A stretch of DNA of 64,000 nucleotides from Propionibacterium sp. oral taxon 192 str. F0372 (GCF_000413315.1 NZ_KE340298.1:62001-126000); one strand, 5' to 3'; shown: positions 1 through 9,651, counted from the first letter of the stretch. A program made the numbers and translations. The notes: generated by a model not told the origin, from the letters alone.

Positions 1-298
1 CGTAGTCGAAATCGGAACCGAAGCGCACTCCCTTCACGATGACCCGGGCATCGTGTTGTCGGCAGAAATCGACCAACAATCCTCGGATCGGCTCAACCCG
101 CACGTTCTCGAGATTGGCGATGGCGTCGCGGGCCAGCTCGACGCGCTCGCCAAAGTCGAACAAGTAGTTCTTGGTGGTGTTGTGTCCCACCGCCACGACG
201 ACCTCGGAGAAGACCTCAGCGGCACGCGAGATGATGTCCAGATGTCCCCGGGTGATCGGGTCGAAGGAGCCCGGACACACGGCCCGCACGGGCATCAT
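1..298 (-). CDS. coaD: Phosphopantetheine adenylyltransferase (C-terminus cut by window)
   Basis: Transfers AMP from ATP to 4'-phosphopantetheine to give dephospho-CoA, the fourth step of CoA synthesis, in the cytosol. About 99 N-terminal residues of a family usually near 160 are visible. The nucleotidyltransferase signature PGSFDPITRGH lies near the start, with the TxGH-type ATP-binding motif, followed by VVVAVGHN and a later VKGVRFGSDFDY segment typical of CoaD. Two adjacent ATGs (298 and 295) are possible starts; the first is used. It follows rsmD by 8 bases, the usual rsmD-coaD pair in Actinobacteria. The remainder lies left of the window. Confidence 0.95.
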   Translation of the reverse strand, partial: MMPVRAVCPGSFDPITRGHLDIISRAAEVFSEVVVAVGHNTTKNYLFDFGERVELARDAIANLENVRVEPIRGLLVDFCRQHDARVIVKGVRFGSDFDY

Positions 299-306
299 GG
301 TTCTAT

Positions 307-903
307 TCACTGTTCCTCCTGATTTCTGGCCGGGCGTCCGAAGCAGCAGACAGTTTCACCGTAGCGGCGTTGCCAGGTGTCGGCGAATCCTCTGGGCCAG
401 GTGATGGATTCATCGCGACACGAGCGCTCGACGATGATGATGCCGTCATCTGCCAACCACTTGGCAGCGACTTCGGCGATGATCCGGTTCACCTCCTGGG
501 TCCCCATCACATAGGGGGGATCGGCCCACACGACATCGAAACTTGTCGCAGGCCCCGACAGGTAGGCGTTGACCGTAGAGGTGACCAGTTGTGCCCGGCC
601 TGCGGTACTGGTCGCTGCGAGGTTCGCCCGGATCACCTCGGCAGCTCCCCGGTCCGATTCAACGAGGACCACTTGACGAGCGCCGCGCGACAACGCCTCG
701 ATGGCGATCGCACCGCTTCCGGCGAACAAGTCGAGTACCCGCAGACCGGCAAGTTGAGCATCTTGGGGGGCATCTAAATTACCGGTCCACGAGGTGAGGA
801 AGGAGAAGATAGCCTCCCTCACTCGGTCGGTGGTGGGCCGGGTGCGATCCCCTGGTGGGACTCGCAGTGTCTGGCCTCGTGCCAATCCGGCAATAATCCT
901 CAC
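307..903 (-). CDS. rsmD: 16S rRNA (guanine(966)-N2)-methyltransferase RsmD
   Basis: Methylates N2 of G966 in 16S rRNA during 30S assembly, using S-adenosylmethionine. The 198 residues match family length. SAM motif I VLDLFAGSG is at residues 56-64, and the catalytic DPPY motif of amino-N-methyltransferases at 128-131. The N-terminus MRIIAG...TRPTTDRVREAIF is the conserved RsmD opening. The start is GTG at 903 with AGGAGC just upstream. It is probably co-transcribed with coaD directly downstream. No anomalies were seen. Confidence 0.95.
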   Translation of the reverse strand: MRIIAGLARGQTLRVPPGDRTRPTTDRVREAIFSFLTSWTGNLDAPQDAQLAGLRVLDLFAGSGAIAIEALSRGARQVVLVESDRGAAEVIRANLAATSTAGRAQLVTSTVNAYLSGPATSFDVVWADPPYVMGTQEVNRIIAEVAAKWLADDGIIIVERSCRDESITWPRGFADTWQRRYGETVCCFGRPARNQEEQ

Positions 904-1016
904 GCTCCTAGTTTATTGCTCGCGTCATCAGCTACACCACGGATTCCATCCGCTTCCATCCGCGTGGCGGACAGCAGGCAGGAGACAGAAGGCCTGGATT
1001 GCGGTTGAATGGACCC

Positions 1017-1439
1017 ATGGCAGACAACAACGTCCCGATGAACGTCATCCCCGAAGACTCCTGCTGGGGCTACCTCGCATCCCAGGAGGTCGGTCGCCTC
1101 GGTGTGGTCTCCGAGGACCTTCCGGAGATCTTCCCGATTAACTACTATGTCGACGGTGAGTCCCTCATCTTTCGCTCTGCAGAGGGCTCGAAAATGGAGA
1201 CCTTGGCCACCAACAACAACGTTGTCTTCGAGGTCGACAACTGGACCGACGAGGGCGGCTGGTCGATCATGATCAAGGGCACCGCCGAACGGATCACCGA
1301 TGCCGATGAACTCGCCCGTGCGAAGAAGGCCCCGCTGCTCCCGTGGACCCCCACAGTGAAGGAAATCTTCGTGCGTATTCTCCCGACCACCCAGATCTCG
1401 GGTCGCACCTTCACCTTTGGCACCGCCCAACAAGACTGA
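1017..1439 (+). CDS. Pyridoxamine 5'-phosphate oxidase-fold (split-barrel) protein
   Basis: A 140-residue protein of the actinobacterial PPOX-like flavin-binding family. It has the typical layout: an N-terminal helix with SCWGYLASQEVGRLGV, the strand FPINYYVDG, and a mid-barrel VVFEVDNWTDEGGWSIMIKGTAERI. Such small split-barrel proteins bind FMN, F420 or haem, and the sequence alone does not say which. An upstream in-frame start exists, but ATG 1017 begins the recognisable protein. Its stop lies seven bases before the start of the next gene, suggesting co-transcription. The enzymatic role is unknown. Confidence 0.8.
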   Translation: MADNNVPMNVIPEDSCWGYLASQEVGRLGVVSEDLPEIFPINYYVDGESLIFRSAEGSKMETLATNNNVVFEVDNWTDEGGWSIMIKGTAERITDADELARAKKAPLLPWTPTVKEIFVRILPTTQISGRTFTFGTAQQD

Positions 1440-1446
1440 AGTCCAC

Positions 1447-2613
1447 ATGGTGCGCATCGCGGTGGCCGGGCTGGGTGCCCAAGGGAGGCTGTATGCCCAG
1501 TTGATTACCGGACAGATCCCAGACCTTGAACTCGCCGCCCTATGCGCCACAAATCCGCGCTCCACCCGGGTGGAGTCACACCGGGAATTCGCCGCCACCC
1601 ACGGAGTCCCACTGTTCACTAGTTTCACCGAGATGCTGGACAGCGGGACCGTGGACGCGGTGGTGATCACCACCCCCCATTGGTCCCATCCCGGTCTTGC
1701 CACCGATGCGATCACCAGGGGTATCCATGTGCTGCTGGAGAAACCTGCCGGGGTCACCTCTCAGTCGGTAGTGCGCCTGGCCGCGACAGCCGCCGCGCAT
1801 CCACAGGCGAGCATCGCAATGATGTTCAACCAGCGCGCTAATCCCCTGTACCGAGATCTTCACGGGCTGATCAGTTCCGGTGCTCTAGGGCGGCTGCGGC
1901 ACACGAACTGGATGATCACCCACTGGTGGCGCCCCGACGCCTACTACAACTCTTCGTCGTGGCGGGCTTCTTGGGCCGGGGAAGGCGGTGGAATACTCGT
2001 CAACCAAGCTCCCCACCAGCTCGATCTGTGGCAGTGGCTGTGCGGCAATGTTCAGCGTTGCTTCTCCCGGGCCCGCTTCGGCTTTCGACGTGACATTGAG
2101 GTCGAGGACGAGGTTAGCGCCTTGGTAGAGTTCCCCGATGGGGCCACCGGTACTCTGACCACCTGCACCAACGATCTGGTAGGCACCGACCGGTTGGAGC
2201 TTTTGTTCGATGAGGGCAAGGTCATCGTCGACGACTCGGCCGACGTTACCGTGTGGCGATACGTTGATGACGAACGCGCCATCGCCCGTAGTATTTCGCC
2301 CGCCGACGCGGCACTCGTGCCCTCGGGAGTCTTCGATCGTTCAAGCTTCCATTCGGCCACGACCACCCACTATGAATCCCCATGGGGTGTGCAGCACGCC
2401 CTAGCCCTGCAGAACTTTGCTGAGCACATCGCCGACGGCACCCCGTTATTCGCTGGACTCGCCGAGGGTCTGGCCCAAGTACGGTTGGCCAATGCCATGC
2501 ACCTGTCGGCATGGACAGGCGCCGATATTGATCTCGTAAATTTCGATGACGATGCCTACGCGCAAGCTCTTGCCGAGAAGATCACTGCCGCAGGAAACCA
2601 CTCACATCGTTGA
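1447..2613 (+). CDS. Gfo/Idh/MocA family NAD(P)-dependent oxidoreductase
   Basis: A 388-residue dehydrogenase. An N-terminal Rossmann domain has the dinucleotide-binding GLGAQG at residues 8-13 and the family EKP motif at 98-100; a C-terminal alpha/beta domain carries an APHQLDL helix. Members oxidise or reduce sugars, inositols and related polyols. The substrate cannot be read from the sequence, and no sugar-transport genes are adjacent to help. Start ATG 1447 fits the MVRIAVAG opening. Its end lies 9 bases from the end of convergent recG, so the two stops are nearly abutting. Confidence 0.85.
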   Translation: MVRIAVAGLGAQGRLYAQLITGQIPDLELAALCATNPRSTRVESHREFAATHGVPLFTSFTEMLDSGTVDAVVITTPHWSHPGLATDAITRGIHVLLEKPAGVTSQSVVRLAATAAAHPQASIAMMFNQRANPLYRDLHGLISSGALGRLRHTNWMITHWWRPDAYYNSSSWRASWAGEGGGILVNQAPHQLDLWQWLCGNVQRCFSRARFGFRRDIEVEDEVSALVEFPDGATGTLTTCTNDLVGTDRLELLFDEGKVIVDDSADVTVWRYVDDERAIARSISPADAALVPSGVFDRSSFHSATTTHYESPWGVQHALALQNFAEHIADGTPLFAGLAEGLAQVRLANAMHLSAWTGADIDLVNFDDDAYAQALAEKITAAGNHSHR

Positions 2614-2622
2614 GTGGACCGA

Positions 2623-4860
2623 TCAGCCTCGTTCCATCCACTCCGCGTCGGCCATACGCAGCGTCCGGGTGACCATGTCATCGCACCAGGCACGCACATC
2701 GGGGTCGGTGTCATCGACGATCCGTTCCGCAATCTGTCTCGCCATCGCGATGAGATTGGCGTCGTCAGTAACCCTCAGCAATCTGAGCGTGGAGCGGCCT
2801 CCGGCTTGGGAGGAACCCAGGACATCGCCTTCGCGGCGTTGGGCCAGGTCGAGTTCGGCGAGGGCAAAACCATCCCGGGTAGCGGCTACCGCAGAGAGTC
2901 GTCCGGCCGCAACCGAACCAGGTTCCACGGCCGTGACCAGCAAGCACACCCCGGGGTACTGACCCCGGCCGATACGTCCCCGCAGCTGGTGAAGTTGAGA
3001 AATGCCGAATCTGTCGGCATCCATGATGACCATCATCGTGGCATTCGGAACATCCACCCCCACCTCAATGACGGTGGTGGACACCAGGACATCGAGATAC
3101 CCGGCCACGAAAGCGGCCATCGTCGCATCCTTCTCCTCGACTGGCAGCCGACCGTGCAGCAGCCCGGTACGCAGCCCTCGTAGCGGGCCCTGGGACAACC
3201 GGGTGTGCAGTTCCACCACCGAAGCCAGCCCAGCACCGTCGTCATCCGCGTCGATCCGCGGAGCAACGATGAAAACCTGGTGGCCAGCGGCAACCTCCTC
3301 ACGGATCCGTTGCCAGGCCCGCTCCAGCCAGCCCGGGTGAGTGCCGGTGTGTACAACACTGGTCTGCACCTCCTGGCGTCCCGCCGGGAGCTGGTCGAGA
3401 ATGGAGACCTCAAGATCGCCGAAGACCGTCATGGCGATAGACCGCGGGATGGGGGTGGCCGTCAGCACCAACTGGTGCGGGGCCAGGGTGTGGCGGTCGG
3501 TGAGGATGGCTCGCTGCTCAACCCCGAAGCGGTGTTGTTCGTCGACAACAACCAACCCCAGCGATGCGAAATGCACCGTACTCCCCAGCACGGCATGGGT
3601 TCCCACGATGATTCCTGCCTCGCCGCTGGCCACTTTGGCCAGCCGTTCCCGGCGCTGGGTAGCGGTCATCGAGCCGGTGAGCAGCACGACCTCGGTCGCA
3701 CTTTCCGGTGCGCCAAGTACTCTTCCCTGCCCCAGATCGCCAAGCATTTCGATAATCGAGGAGTGGTGCTGGGTGGCCAGAACTTCCGTGGGAGCCAACA
3801 GCACCGCTTGGTGCCCAGAATCGACCGCAGTGAGCATCGCACGCAGGGCCACAATCGTTTTCCCAGAGCCAACCTCCCCCTGCAGCAGCCGCTGCATGGG
3901 GGTCTCACATCTCAAGTCGGCATTAATCTCGGCCCCAACTCGTTGCTGGGAATCGGTGAGTTGGTAGGGAAGGCGCGTGTCAAAGGCTGCGAGTAGGCCG
4001 TCGGCGCGACTCGCCAGCACTGGGGCGACACGGGTGATCGCTTCGCGCCGCCGACGGGCCATGGTGACCTGAAGAGCCAAGACCTCGTCGAGTTTGAGAC
4101 GCTCCATCCCCAGGTCAGGATCCCGCGCGTCGACGGGGCGATGGATTTGTTGGTAAGCGGTGGACAGTTCCGGAAGTTCCAGTTCCAAACGCAGAGCTTC
4201 GGGCATCGGATCGGGCATCCCAGCCAGGCCATCAAGAACGAAATTGGCGTACTCTCCCACCGACCAGGTAGGAATTCGCGAGGTCGCCGGGTAGATGCCG
4301 ACTAACCCGGAGCGGTTCACATGGGTGACCATAGAGGCCTTCTTCTCATCTGCCGCCCCGACGATATTCCCGTCGCCGTCCAGCATGACGAAATTCGGGT
4401 GGGTCATCTGGAGTTGGCCGTTGAACTCCCCTACCTTGCCAACAAAGATGCCCTTGACTCCCATGGACAATTGCCTGGCCCAGTAATCGGCCAGGTGCGC
4501 CCGACGTGCGAAGAAGGTGACATTCAGCCTGCCGTTCCCGTCAGTGAGCAGCACCTCAAGCCGCTTGGAATGCCCGTCACGGTTGGTGCGGATTTCCTGG
4601 CGAGCAACCCGGGCCACGACTGCGACGTCCTCCCCGGGCACTACCTCAGCTAGATTCGTCGTCTGGGTGCCCAAGAAATAGCGTCTGGGTTGAAAGGTCA
4701 TCAGATCGCCGACGGTGTGCAGCCTCAGGGAGCCAAGCGCCTTAGCCGTCTGAGCACCCAGAACCATCCCCAGTGGCTGGGCCAGGGCTTGAAATGCGGG
4801 TGTACGCCATGGGCTCGGTTGGGCGCTGGCCTGCTTCTTCCCATTGCGCTGTGCGGTCAC
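2623..4860 (-). CDS. recG: ATP-dependent DNA helicase RecG
   Basis: A superfamily 2 translocase that remodels stalled replication forks and Holliday junctions. It has 745 residues. An N-terminal wedge/OB region (about 60-160) precedes the helicase core with Walker A GEVGSGKT at 328-335, DEQH box at 440-443, TATPIPRS motif III, and the C-terminal DADRFGISQLHQLRGRIGRG block characteristic of RecG/Mfd. The start is GTG at 4860. It lies downstream of rpmB, as in many Actinobacteria, but a strong hairpin separates the two, so it may have its own promoter. Confidence 0.97.
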   Translation of the reverse strand: MTAQRNGKKQASAQPSPWRTPAFQALAQPLGMVLGAQTAKALGSLRLHTVGDLMTFQPRRYFLGTQTTNLAEVVPGEDVAVVARVARQEIRTNRDGHSKRLEVLLTDGNGRLNVTFFARRAHLADYWARQLSMGVKGIFVGKVGEFNGQLQMTHPNFVMLDGDGNIVGAADEKKASMVTHVNRSGLVGIYPATSRIPTWSVGEYANFVLDGLAGMPDPMPEALRLELELPELSTAYQQIHRPVDARDPDLGMERLKLDEVLALQVTMARRRREAITRVAPVLASRADGLLAAFDTRLPYQLTDSQQRVGAEINADLRCETPMQRLLQGEVGSGKTIVALRAMLTAVDSGHQAVLLAPTEVLATQHHSSIIEMLGDLGQGRVLGAPESATEVVLLTGSMTATQRRERLAKVASGEAGIIVGTHAVLGSTVHFASLGLVVVDEQHRFGVEQRAILTDRHTLAPHQLVLTATPIPRSIAMTVFGDLEVSILDQLPAGRQEVQTSVVHTGTHPGWLERAWQRIREEVAAGHQVFIVAPRIDADDDGAGLASVVELHTRLSQGPLRGLRTGLLHGRLPVEEKDATMAAFVAGYLDVLVSTTVIEVGVDVPNATMMVIMDADRFGISQLHQLRGRIGRGQYPGVCLLVTAVEPGSVAAGRLSAVAATRDGFALAELDLAQRREGDVLGSSQAGGRSTLRLLRVTDDANLIAMARQIAERIVDDTDPDVRAWCDDMVTRTLRMADAEWMERG

Positions 4861-4889
4861 GATTCCACCCTATCGTCGAGCACCGGCGT

Positions 4890-4929
4890 CTAAACCACAA
4901 ACGTCCGCCACCACAAGGGTGACGGACGT
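4890..4929 (-). terminator. Terminator hairpin downstream of rpmB
   Basis: Read on the minus strand, 4901-4929 forms a 12-bp stem (ACGTCCGTCACC pairing with GGTGGCGGACGT, one G-U pair) around a five-base loop. It is followed by a short T-containing stretch TTGTGGTTT. It sits 24 bases past the rpmB stop and 41 bases before the recG start. Confidence 0.65.
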
Positions 4930-4952
4930 CACTGTTCCAAGTCTGTGCGAGT

Positions 4953-5138
4953 TCAGCGCTCGACGCGACCAGCCTTGAGACAGCCGGTGCACACGTTCAG
5001 GCGTTTGTGAGCGCCATTGACGACCGCACGCACACGCTGGATGTTCGGATCCCAGCGGCGGTTGGTCTTCTTCTTCGACCAAGGGACATTGTGTCCGAAA
5101 CCGGGACCCTTACCGCAAACGTCACACACGGCAGCCAT
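4953..5138 (-). CDS. rpmB: 50S ribosomal protein L28 (zinc-ribbon form)
   Basis: A 61-residue large-subunit ribosomal protein. It keeps the paired cysteines CDVC near the N-terminus and CTGC near the C-terminus, that is, the zinc-binding (C+) form, unlike the cysteine-free paralogue that many Actinobacteria induce under zinc starvation. The start at 5138 is fixed by CAGGAG six bases upstream; longer in-frame extensions have no family similarity. A second, C- copy elsewhere in the genome is possible but not visible. Confidence 0.96.
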   Translation of the reverse strand: MAAVCDVCGKGPGFGHNVPWSKKKTNRRWDPNIQRVRAVVNGAHKRLNVCTGCLKAGRVER

Positions 5139-5201
5139 CGAGCACTCCTGTTTGTCATGTACAGTCAAGGGGTTGAGCCTCCTTTCAGAGGCAACCTGTG
5201 A

Positions 5202-5231
5202 ATAGTAGCCAGAAACCGCGGGCCGACTCAA
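5202..5231 (-). promoter_or_regulatory. Probable rpmB promoter
   Basis: On the minus strand, TTGAGT (5226-5231) and TACTAT (5202-5207) are separated by 18 bases, a good sigma-70-type match. Initiation would give a leader of about 57 nt containing a small GCCTC/GAGGC hairpin before the ribosome-binding site. The -35 box overlaps the end of the RNase J gene. Confidence 0.55.
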
Positions 5232-6910
5232 ATCGTGACGACAACCGGAATGATCATCGGGCGCGAACGGTAGGTGCGCGACACCCACCTGCCCACAACC
5301 CTGCGGATCACCTGCTGCAGTTTCTGGGAGTCGGTGTTCCCCTCCGCGAGAGACTCGATCAACGCCTTGCGAACATCTTCGGTGACCGAGTCGAAGACAT
5401 TCGGATCCTCCAGGAAACCGCGAGCGTCGAGGGTAGGACCTGAGATGATGGCCTTGTCCGAGAGCCGCACGGCGGCAACGATCGAGATAAACCCTTCCTC
5501 GCCCAGGATCCGGCGATCGGATAGGGAGGTCTCGGTGACATCACCGACCGTCGAACCGTCGACGAAGATGTAGGGCATTTCAACCTGACCCACCCGTTGG
5601 GCCACTCCGTCGTGCAGGTCTACAACTGCCCCGTCACGGGCAACGATGACCCGCTCGGCAGGGATTCCGGTGGCCTCAGCGAGTTTCCCGTTGGCCACCA
5701 AGTGACGGATCTCACCGTGGATAGGCATCGCATTGCGCGGCTGAACCACGTTGTAGGTGTACAGCAGTTCCCCGGCCGACGCGTGTCCGGACACATGTAC
5801 GAAGGCATTGCCTTTGTGCACCACGTTGACCCCGAGGCCAACCAGCCCGTTGATCACTCCGAACACGGAGTTCTCATTGCCAGGTATAAGGGAGGAAGCG
5901 AGCAGCACCGTGTCGCCGTCTCCGACCTGGATGGCAGGGTGCTCCTGGCGGGCGATACGAGCCAGTGCGGACAATGGTTCCCCCTGAGACCCGGTGGAGA
6001 TGATCACCACCCGATCGTCGGGGTACTTGTCGATGTCTTCTAACTTGATGAGGATACCCGGGGGTACACCAAGGAAACCCAGTTGGTGAGCAATACCCAT
6101 GTTCTTGACCATGGATCGTCCGATGTAGGCGACCTTGCGGTCATAAGCATCGGCCAAGTCCATGATCTGCTGCACGCGATGCACGTGGGATGCGAAACAG
6201 GCCACCACGAGTTTCTTCCCTGCAGTGGCGAAGACTCTCTCTAGAGCTGGTTCGATGTTCTTTTCCGGGGCGGTGAACCCGGGCACCTCTGCATTGGTGG
6301 AATCGGCCATCAGCAGGTCAACGCCCTCCAAGGAGAACCGTGCAAAACCCCGCAAATCGGTGATCCGCCGGTCCAACGGGAGTTGGTCCATCTTGTAGTC
6401 GCCAGTGTGCAGTACGGTGCCGCCCGCGGTACGCATTCCGATCGCCAGGGCATCAGGAATCGAGTGGTTGACGGCAAAGAACTCGAGCTCGAACTCGTCG
6501 AGTGAGATCCGGTCCCCCTCGGTGACGGTGTGCAGCATCGCATCCCGAGCCAAGCGGTGTTCCTTGAGCTTCCCTTCGACAAAAGCCAGAGTGAGCCGCG
6601 AGCCGTAGACTGGGATGTCGCAGCGGCACCGTAGTAGATAGGGCACCGCCCCGATGTGGTCCTCATGCCCATGGGTCAAGGCCAGGGCGACGATGTCGTC
6701 GAGGCGCTCGGACAGGAAATCGAGACCGGGAAGAATGAGGTCCACCCCGGGCTGGGCCTCCTCGGGGAACAACACACCACAGTCTACGAGCAGGATCTTG
6801 CCGTTGATCTCGAAGGCGGTCATGTTGCGACCGACGTCTCCGAGGCCACCGAGAGGAACGATTCTCAAAGTGTCGCGCGCCAGCTTCGGCGGAGTCTGCA
6901 GCTCAGTCAT
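5228..6910 (-). CDS. rnj: Ribonuclease J
   Basis: A metallo-beta-lactamase/beta-CASP ribonuclease with 5'-3' exo- and endonuclease activity in rRNA processing and mRNA decay. It has 560 residues. The metal-binding HGHEDH motif is at 80-85, a later HTGDYKMDQ supplies further ligands, and the beta-CASP region ends in the HVSGHAS and PIHGE motifs typical of RNase J. Start ATG at 6910. In many Actinobacteria rnj lies beside dapA/dapB; here dapB is about 0.7 kb away with a GNAT gene inserted. Confidence 0.96.
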   Translation of the reverse strand: MTELQTPPKLARDTLRIVPLGGLGDVGRNMTAFEINGKILLVDCGVLFPEEAQPGVDLILPGLDFLSERLDDIVALALTHGHEDHIGAVPYLLRCRCDIPVYGSRLTLAFVEGKLKEHRLARDAMLHTVTEGDRISLDEFELEFFAVNHSIPDALAIGMRTAGGTVLHTGDYKMDQLPLDRRITDLRGFARFSLEGVDLLMADSTNAEVPGFTAPEKNIEPALERVFATAGKKLVVACFASHVHRVQQIMDLADAYDRKVAYIGRSMVKNMGIAHQLGFLGVPPGILIKLEDIDKYPDDRVVIISTGSQGEPLSALARIARQEHPAIQVGDGDTVLLASSLIPGNENSVFGVINGLVGLGVNVVHKGNAFVHVSGHASAGELLYTYNVVQPRNAMPIHGEIRHLVANGKLAEATGIPAERVIVARDGAVVDLHDGVAQRVGQVEMPYIFVDGSTVGDVTETSLSDRRILGEEGFISIVAAVRLSDKAIISGPTLDARGFLEDPNVFDSVTEDVRKALIESLAEGNTDSQKLQQVIRRVVGRWVSRTYRSRPMIIPVVVTI

Positions 6911-6980
6911 ATCGTTTCGAAGTCTAAACCTTCCGCACCCACTGAAGCGGCATCACGAAGGTACAACCCAGGATTGAACC

Positions 6981-6992
6981 TAGGATTGGGTC
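6981..6992 (+). promoter_or_regulatory. -10 box for a leaderless GNAT transcript
   Basis: TAGGAT (6981-6986) fits the TANNNT actinobacterial -10 and ends six bases before the ATG at 6993. Transcription would therefore start at or next to the initiation codon. No ribosome-binding site and no clear -35 are seen. Confidence 0.4.
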
Positions 6993-7517
6993 ATGCATCC
7001 AGCCTCCGTGAGACTTCCCCTGCCTGCTGAAGCTGCCGTCATCACCCGGGTGCAGCGCGCCGCTTGGGCAGTACGCCCCGCGATGGCGGAGATGCTCACC
7101 GAGGTGGATCCCGAGGAGATGACCATCGCTTGGACCGCAGCCATCCTGAGTCCACCCCTGGCGACCTACCGGCTGCTGGTCGCTACCGATACCAACGGCC
7201 AGATTGTCGGTTTCACCGCTGTAGGGCCCTGTGAAGATGAGGACGCGGAACCTACCACGGGCGCGATCACCGAGTTCTGTGTGCTCCCCGATCACTGGGG
7301 AGCGGGCCACGAAGATCGGCTGATGCACGCCGCCGTCGATACCCTGCGCGCCGATGGTTTCGAACGCGCGACATGGTGGGTGATCAGTAACGACGACATC
7401 ACTCGGACTCTGCTCAATGAATCCGGTTGGGAACCCGACGGGGCTCACCAGGAGATTGGCGATGAGACCGGTAAACACCGGGTCAAGATGGTGCGCCTGC
7501 ACACGGTCATCGACTGA
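6993..7517 (+). CDS. GNAT-family N-acetyltransferase
   Basis: A 174-residue protein with the GNAT fold. The core strand ITEFCVLPDHWGAGHEDRLMHAA is the acetyl-CoA-binding motif A, although the usual RGxGxG loop is degenerate (WGAGHE). The end of the fold reads LLNESGWEPDG, the usual GF/GW motif B. The substrate is unknown. The gene is monocistronic, divergent from rnj and convergent with dapB. It is probably leaderless: a TANNNT -10 lies six bases before the ATG and no Shine-Dalgarno is present. Confidence 0.8.
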   Translation: MHPASVRLPLPAEAAVITRVQRAAWAVRPAMAEMLTEVDPEEMTIAWTAAILSPPLATYRLLVATDTNGQIVGFTAVGPCEDEDAEPTTGAITEFCVLPDHWGAGHEDRLMHAAVDTLRADGFERATWWVISNDDITRTLLNESGWEPDGAHQEIGDETGKHRVKMVRLHTVID

Positions 7518-7589
7518 CCACCGCAGTAGTAACTCCAACAAGCTCCGGTCGCGGCGACGCACAGCTCCAGGTGCACCGGGTGATCCCAC

Positions 7590-8324
7590 TCAGATGCCTA
7601 GGATCTCTTCGATACCCAAGGTCAATCCCGGACGTTCCATGACAGCACGTATACCGGCGAGGATGCCAGGCATGTAGGCCGAACGCTGGAAGCCATCATC
7701 ACGGATGGTGAGCATTTCACCAGGATTACCCAGCACCACCTCTTGGTGGGCGAACAGTCCAGTGAGCCGCACCGAATGGACGTGCACGCCAGCTACGTCA
7801 GCACCGCGAGCGCCGTCGGTCTCGTGAGTGGTGGCATCCGGCATCACCGGGCATCCTGCCTGGCTGCGAGCCTCGGCCATCATCCGTGCGGTATTCGCCG
7901 CTGTCCCGGAGGGAGCATCAGCCTTACCGGGATGGTGCAGTTCGATGATCTCCGCAGACTCAAAGAAAGGGGCAGCCTTGGCCGCAAAAGCCATCATCAA
8001 CACGGCGGCGATCGAAAAGTTTGAGGCGATCAGTGCATTCACCCCGGGATGAGCCACCAACCAGGACCGCACAGTGGCGATCCGCTCCTCACTCATTCCA
8101 GTGGTGCCCACCACGACATGCATGCCGTGCGACAGGCACCAAGATATGTTGTCCATCACAACATCGGGGTGGGTGAAATCGATGGCTACATCAGCGCCAA
8201 GCGCCGCCTCCCGGTCATCGCCCGCATCAAGGGCCGCAACGAGTTCCATGTCCGCTGCCGCGTCGATGGCCAAGCAGATCTCCTGTCCCATGCGTCCCTT
8301 GGCGCCGAATACCGCAATCTTCAT
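7590..8324 (-). CDS. dapB: 4-hydroxy-tetrahydrodipicolinate reductase
   Basis: Reduces 4-hydroxy-tetrahydrodipicolinate with NAD(P)H in the lysine/diaminopimelate pathway. It has 244 residues. An N-terminal Rossmann motif FGAKGRMGQ is followed by the catalytic signature HHPGKADAPSGTA, whose second His is the proton donor and whose Lys contacts substrate. The start is ATG 8324, supported by GGGGAAG seven bases upstream; a longer in-frame start lacks this. No dapA is visible next to it. Confidence 0.95.
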   Translation of the reverse strand: MKIAVFGAKGRMGQEICLAIDAAADMELVAALDAGDDREAALGADVAIDFTHPDVVMDNISWCLSHGMHVVVGTTGMSEERIATVRSWLVAHPGVNALIASNFSIAAVLMMAFAAKAAPFFESAEIIELHHPGKADAPSGTAANTARMMAEARSQAGCPVMPDATTHETDGARGADVAGVHVHSVRLTGLFAHQEVVLGNPGEMLTIRDDGFQRSAYMPGILAGIRAVMERPGLTLGIEEILGI

Positions 8325-8607
8325 CTGCTTCCCCTTCCGTTGCACCTAAGCCTAATTTCCGATCTGGCCCAACTCGAGTCCACGACCTCACCTACAGCCA
8401 AGGGGCATTGGCCGGTTCGAGGTCCCTGATGTCAGTGGCTTAAATATTGCACCAATCCCCATCCCAATCGGCTGGGTCATCACGATCGCGAGCCTCAAGG
8501 CAGCATCCCTTGGTCTGACCAGCTACACAACACGCTGCACGTCCTCGGGGACACAACTGCCCGACCGAGGAGAGCCACCCGGCATCCACAGATGCCTCCC
8601 TGTGAAC

Positions 8608-9651
8608 TCATGAGTAGTCAGCAACAAGACACCGACGCTCCCCATCCACGGTCATCATTCCTCCATGAGGAATGATCCACTGTGGACGGGTGTGCCCAAA
8701 AGGAACACCCGCCACAACCACTGCCTGTGGGTTGTAGCGCTCGACCATGGTGAAGGCCATCTCATATTGCTCGTCGCGATGAGCCTTGCGCTGCTGATCC
8801 GATGGTCTGCACACGAAGTTCGAAGCAGGTGGGCGAGCGATGATCACGGCACCGACTGCGGCAATCAGTCCACGTTCTCCGAGTGCCCGCAGCATGAAGC
8901 CGAATTCACGTGCTGAGATCAACTCCTCGGAAGCCTCCAAAAGCAAAATCCCTCCCTCCATCACCGCTACATCCGCAGGGAACCTGCCTGCGGCGAGAAT
9001 CCATTGCAATACTTCAATGCATCCTCCCCAGGTACGACCGCTGACCGAACGGGCAGGTCCAGCCCAGACCCATGGCTCGGTTGCCTCCCGCTTGCCGAAA
9101 CTGGTCAAGGCACGTGGGTCGGTCCAGTCGAAACCGAAGTCCTCCGACTCCCCGGGGTCGGTGATCTCCAAAGGCTCCGAGCCCAGCAGTGCAGCCCGTA
9201 GGGATCTCGCATGAATCTGGTCGACATCGGGACCCGGACCGAGATGCACCTGGGTGGATCCGCCATAGAACCCCGGAATGCCGTTGGTCCACAACCAGTT
9301 CAGCAGATTGGTATTGTCGCTGTAGCCAAGCACCGGCTTGGGATCATTGCGGGCCAGCCGGACATCCAGGTGGGGAACGACGGTGATCTGGTCTTCCCCG
9401 CCGATGGTCGCGATGACGGCTCGGATCCCAGGATCAGCAAAAGCCGCATTGAGGTCATCAGCCCGGTCCTTCGCCGAAGCTCCCAGCTTCCGGGTCGTGG
9501 GGTATTCCACTGGAATGAGTCCGGTCACGGCTTCAAGACGGCTGAGCGCCTGCTCGTGAACCTCCGGTCCAATGGCGGGGGCCGCGAGTGACGGGGAAAG
9601 AACCGCAATCCGGTCACCCGAGGTGGCCTTAGGGACGGACATGAACTCCAT
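8608..9651 (-). CDS. S66-family peptidase (LD-carboxypeptidase / MccF-like)
   Basis: A 347-residue cytosolic serine peptidase. The nucleophile elbow GYSDNTNLL places Ser111 as catalytic serine, GGED at 84-87 forms the oxyanion region, and an EGGILLLEASEE segment and a late GHTRP carry the expected Glu and His. The family covers LD-carboxypeptidases that trim peptidoglycan tetrapeptides, and MccF enzymes that cleave microcin C-type aminoacyl nucleotides. The two are hard to tell apart by eye; length and the SDNTNLLNW context resemble the MccF branch. No microcin genes are adjacent. Confidence 0.85.
   Translation of the reverse strand: MEFMSVPKATSGDRIAVLSPSLAAPAIGPEVHEQALSRLEAVTGLIPVEYPTTRKLGASAKDRADDLNAAFADPGIRAVIATIGGEDQITVVPHLDVRLARNDPKPVLGYSDNTNLLNWLWTNGIPGFYGGSTQVHLGPGPDVDQIHARSLRAALLGSEPLEITDPGESEDFGFDWTDPRALTSFGKREATEPWVWAGPARSVSGRTWGGCIEVLQWILAAGRFPADVAVMEGGILLLEASEELISAREFGFMLRALGERGLIAAVGAVIIARPPASNFVCRPSDQQRKAHRDEQYEMAFTMVERYNPQAVVVAGVPFGHTRPQWIIPHGGMMTVDGERRCLVADYS

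Noticed and set aside
900-1757. A 285-codon minus-strand frame opposite the PPOX-like and oxidoreductase genes
   Set aside because: The plus-strand genes show clear family motifs; the opposite frame shows none.
8410-8425. GGCCGGTTCGAGGTCC resembles a tRNA T-arm
   Set aside because: The bases flanking TTCGA do not pair, and no acceptor, D or anticodon arm can be formed nearby.
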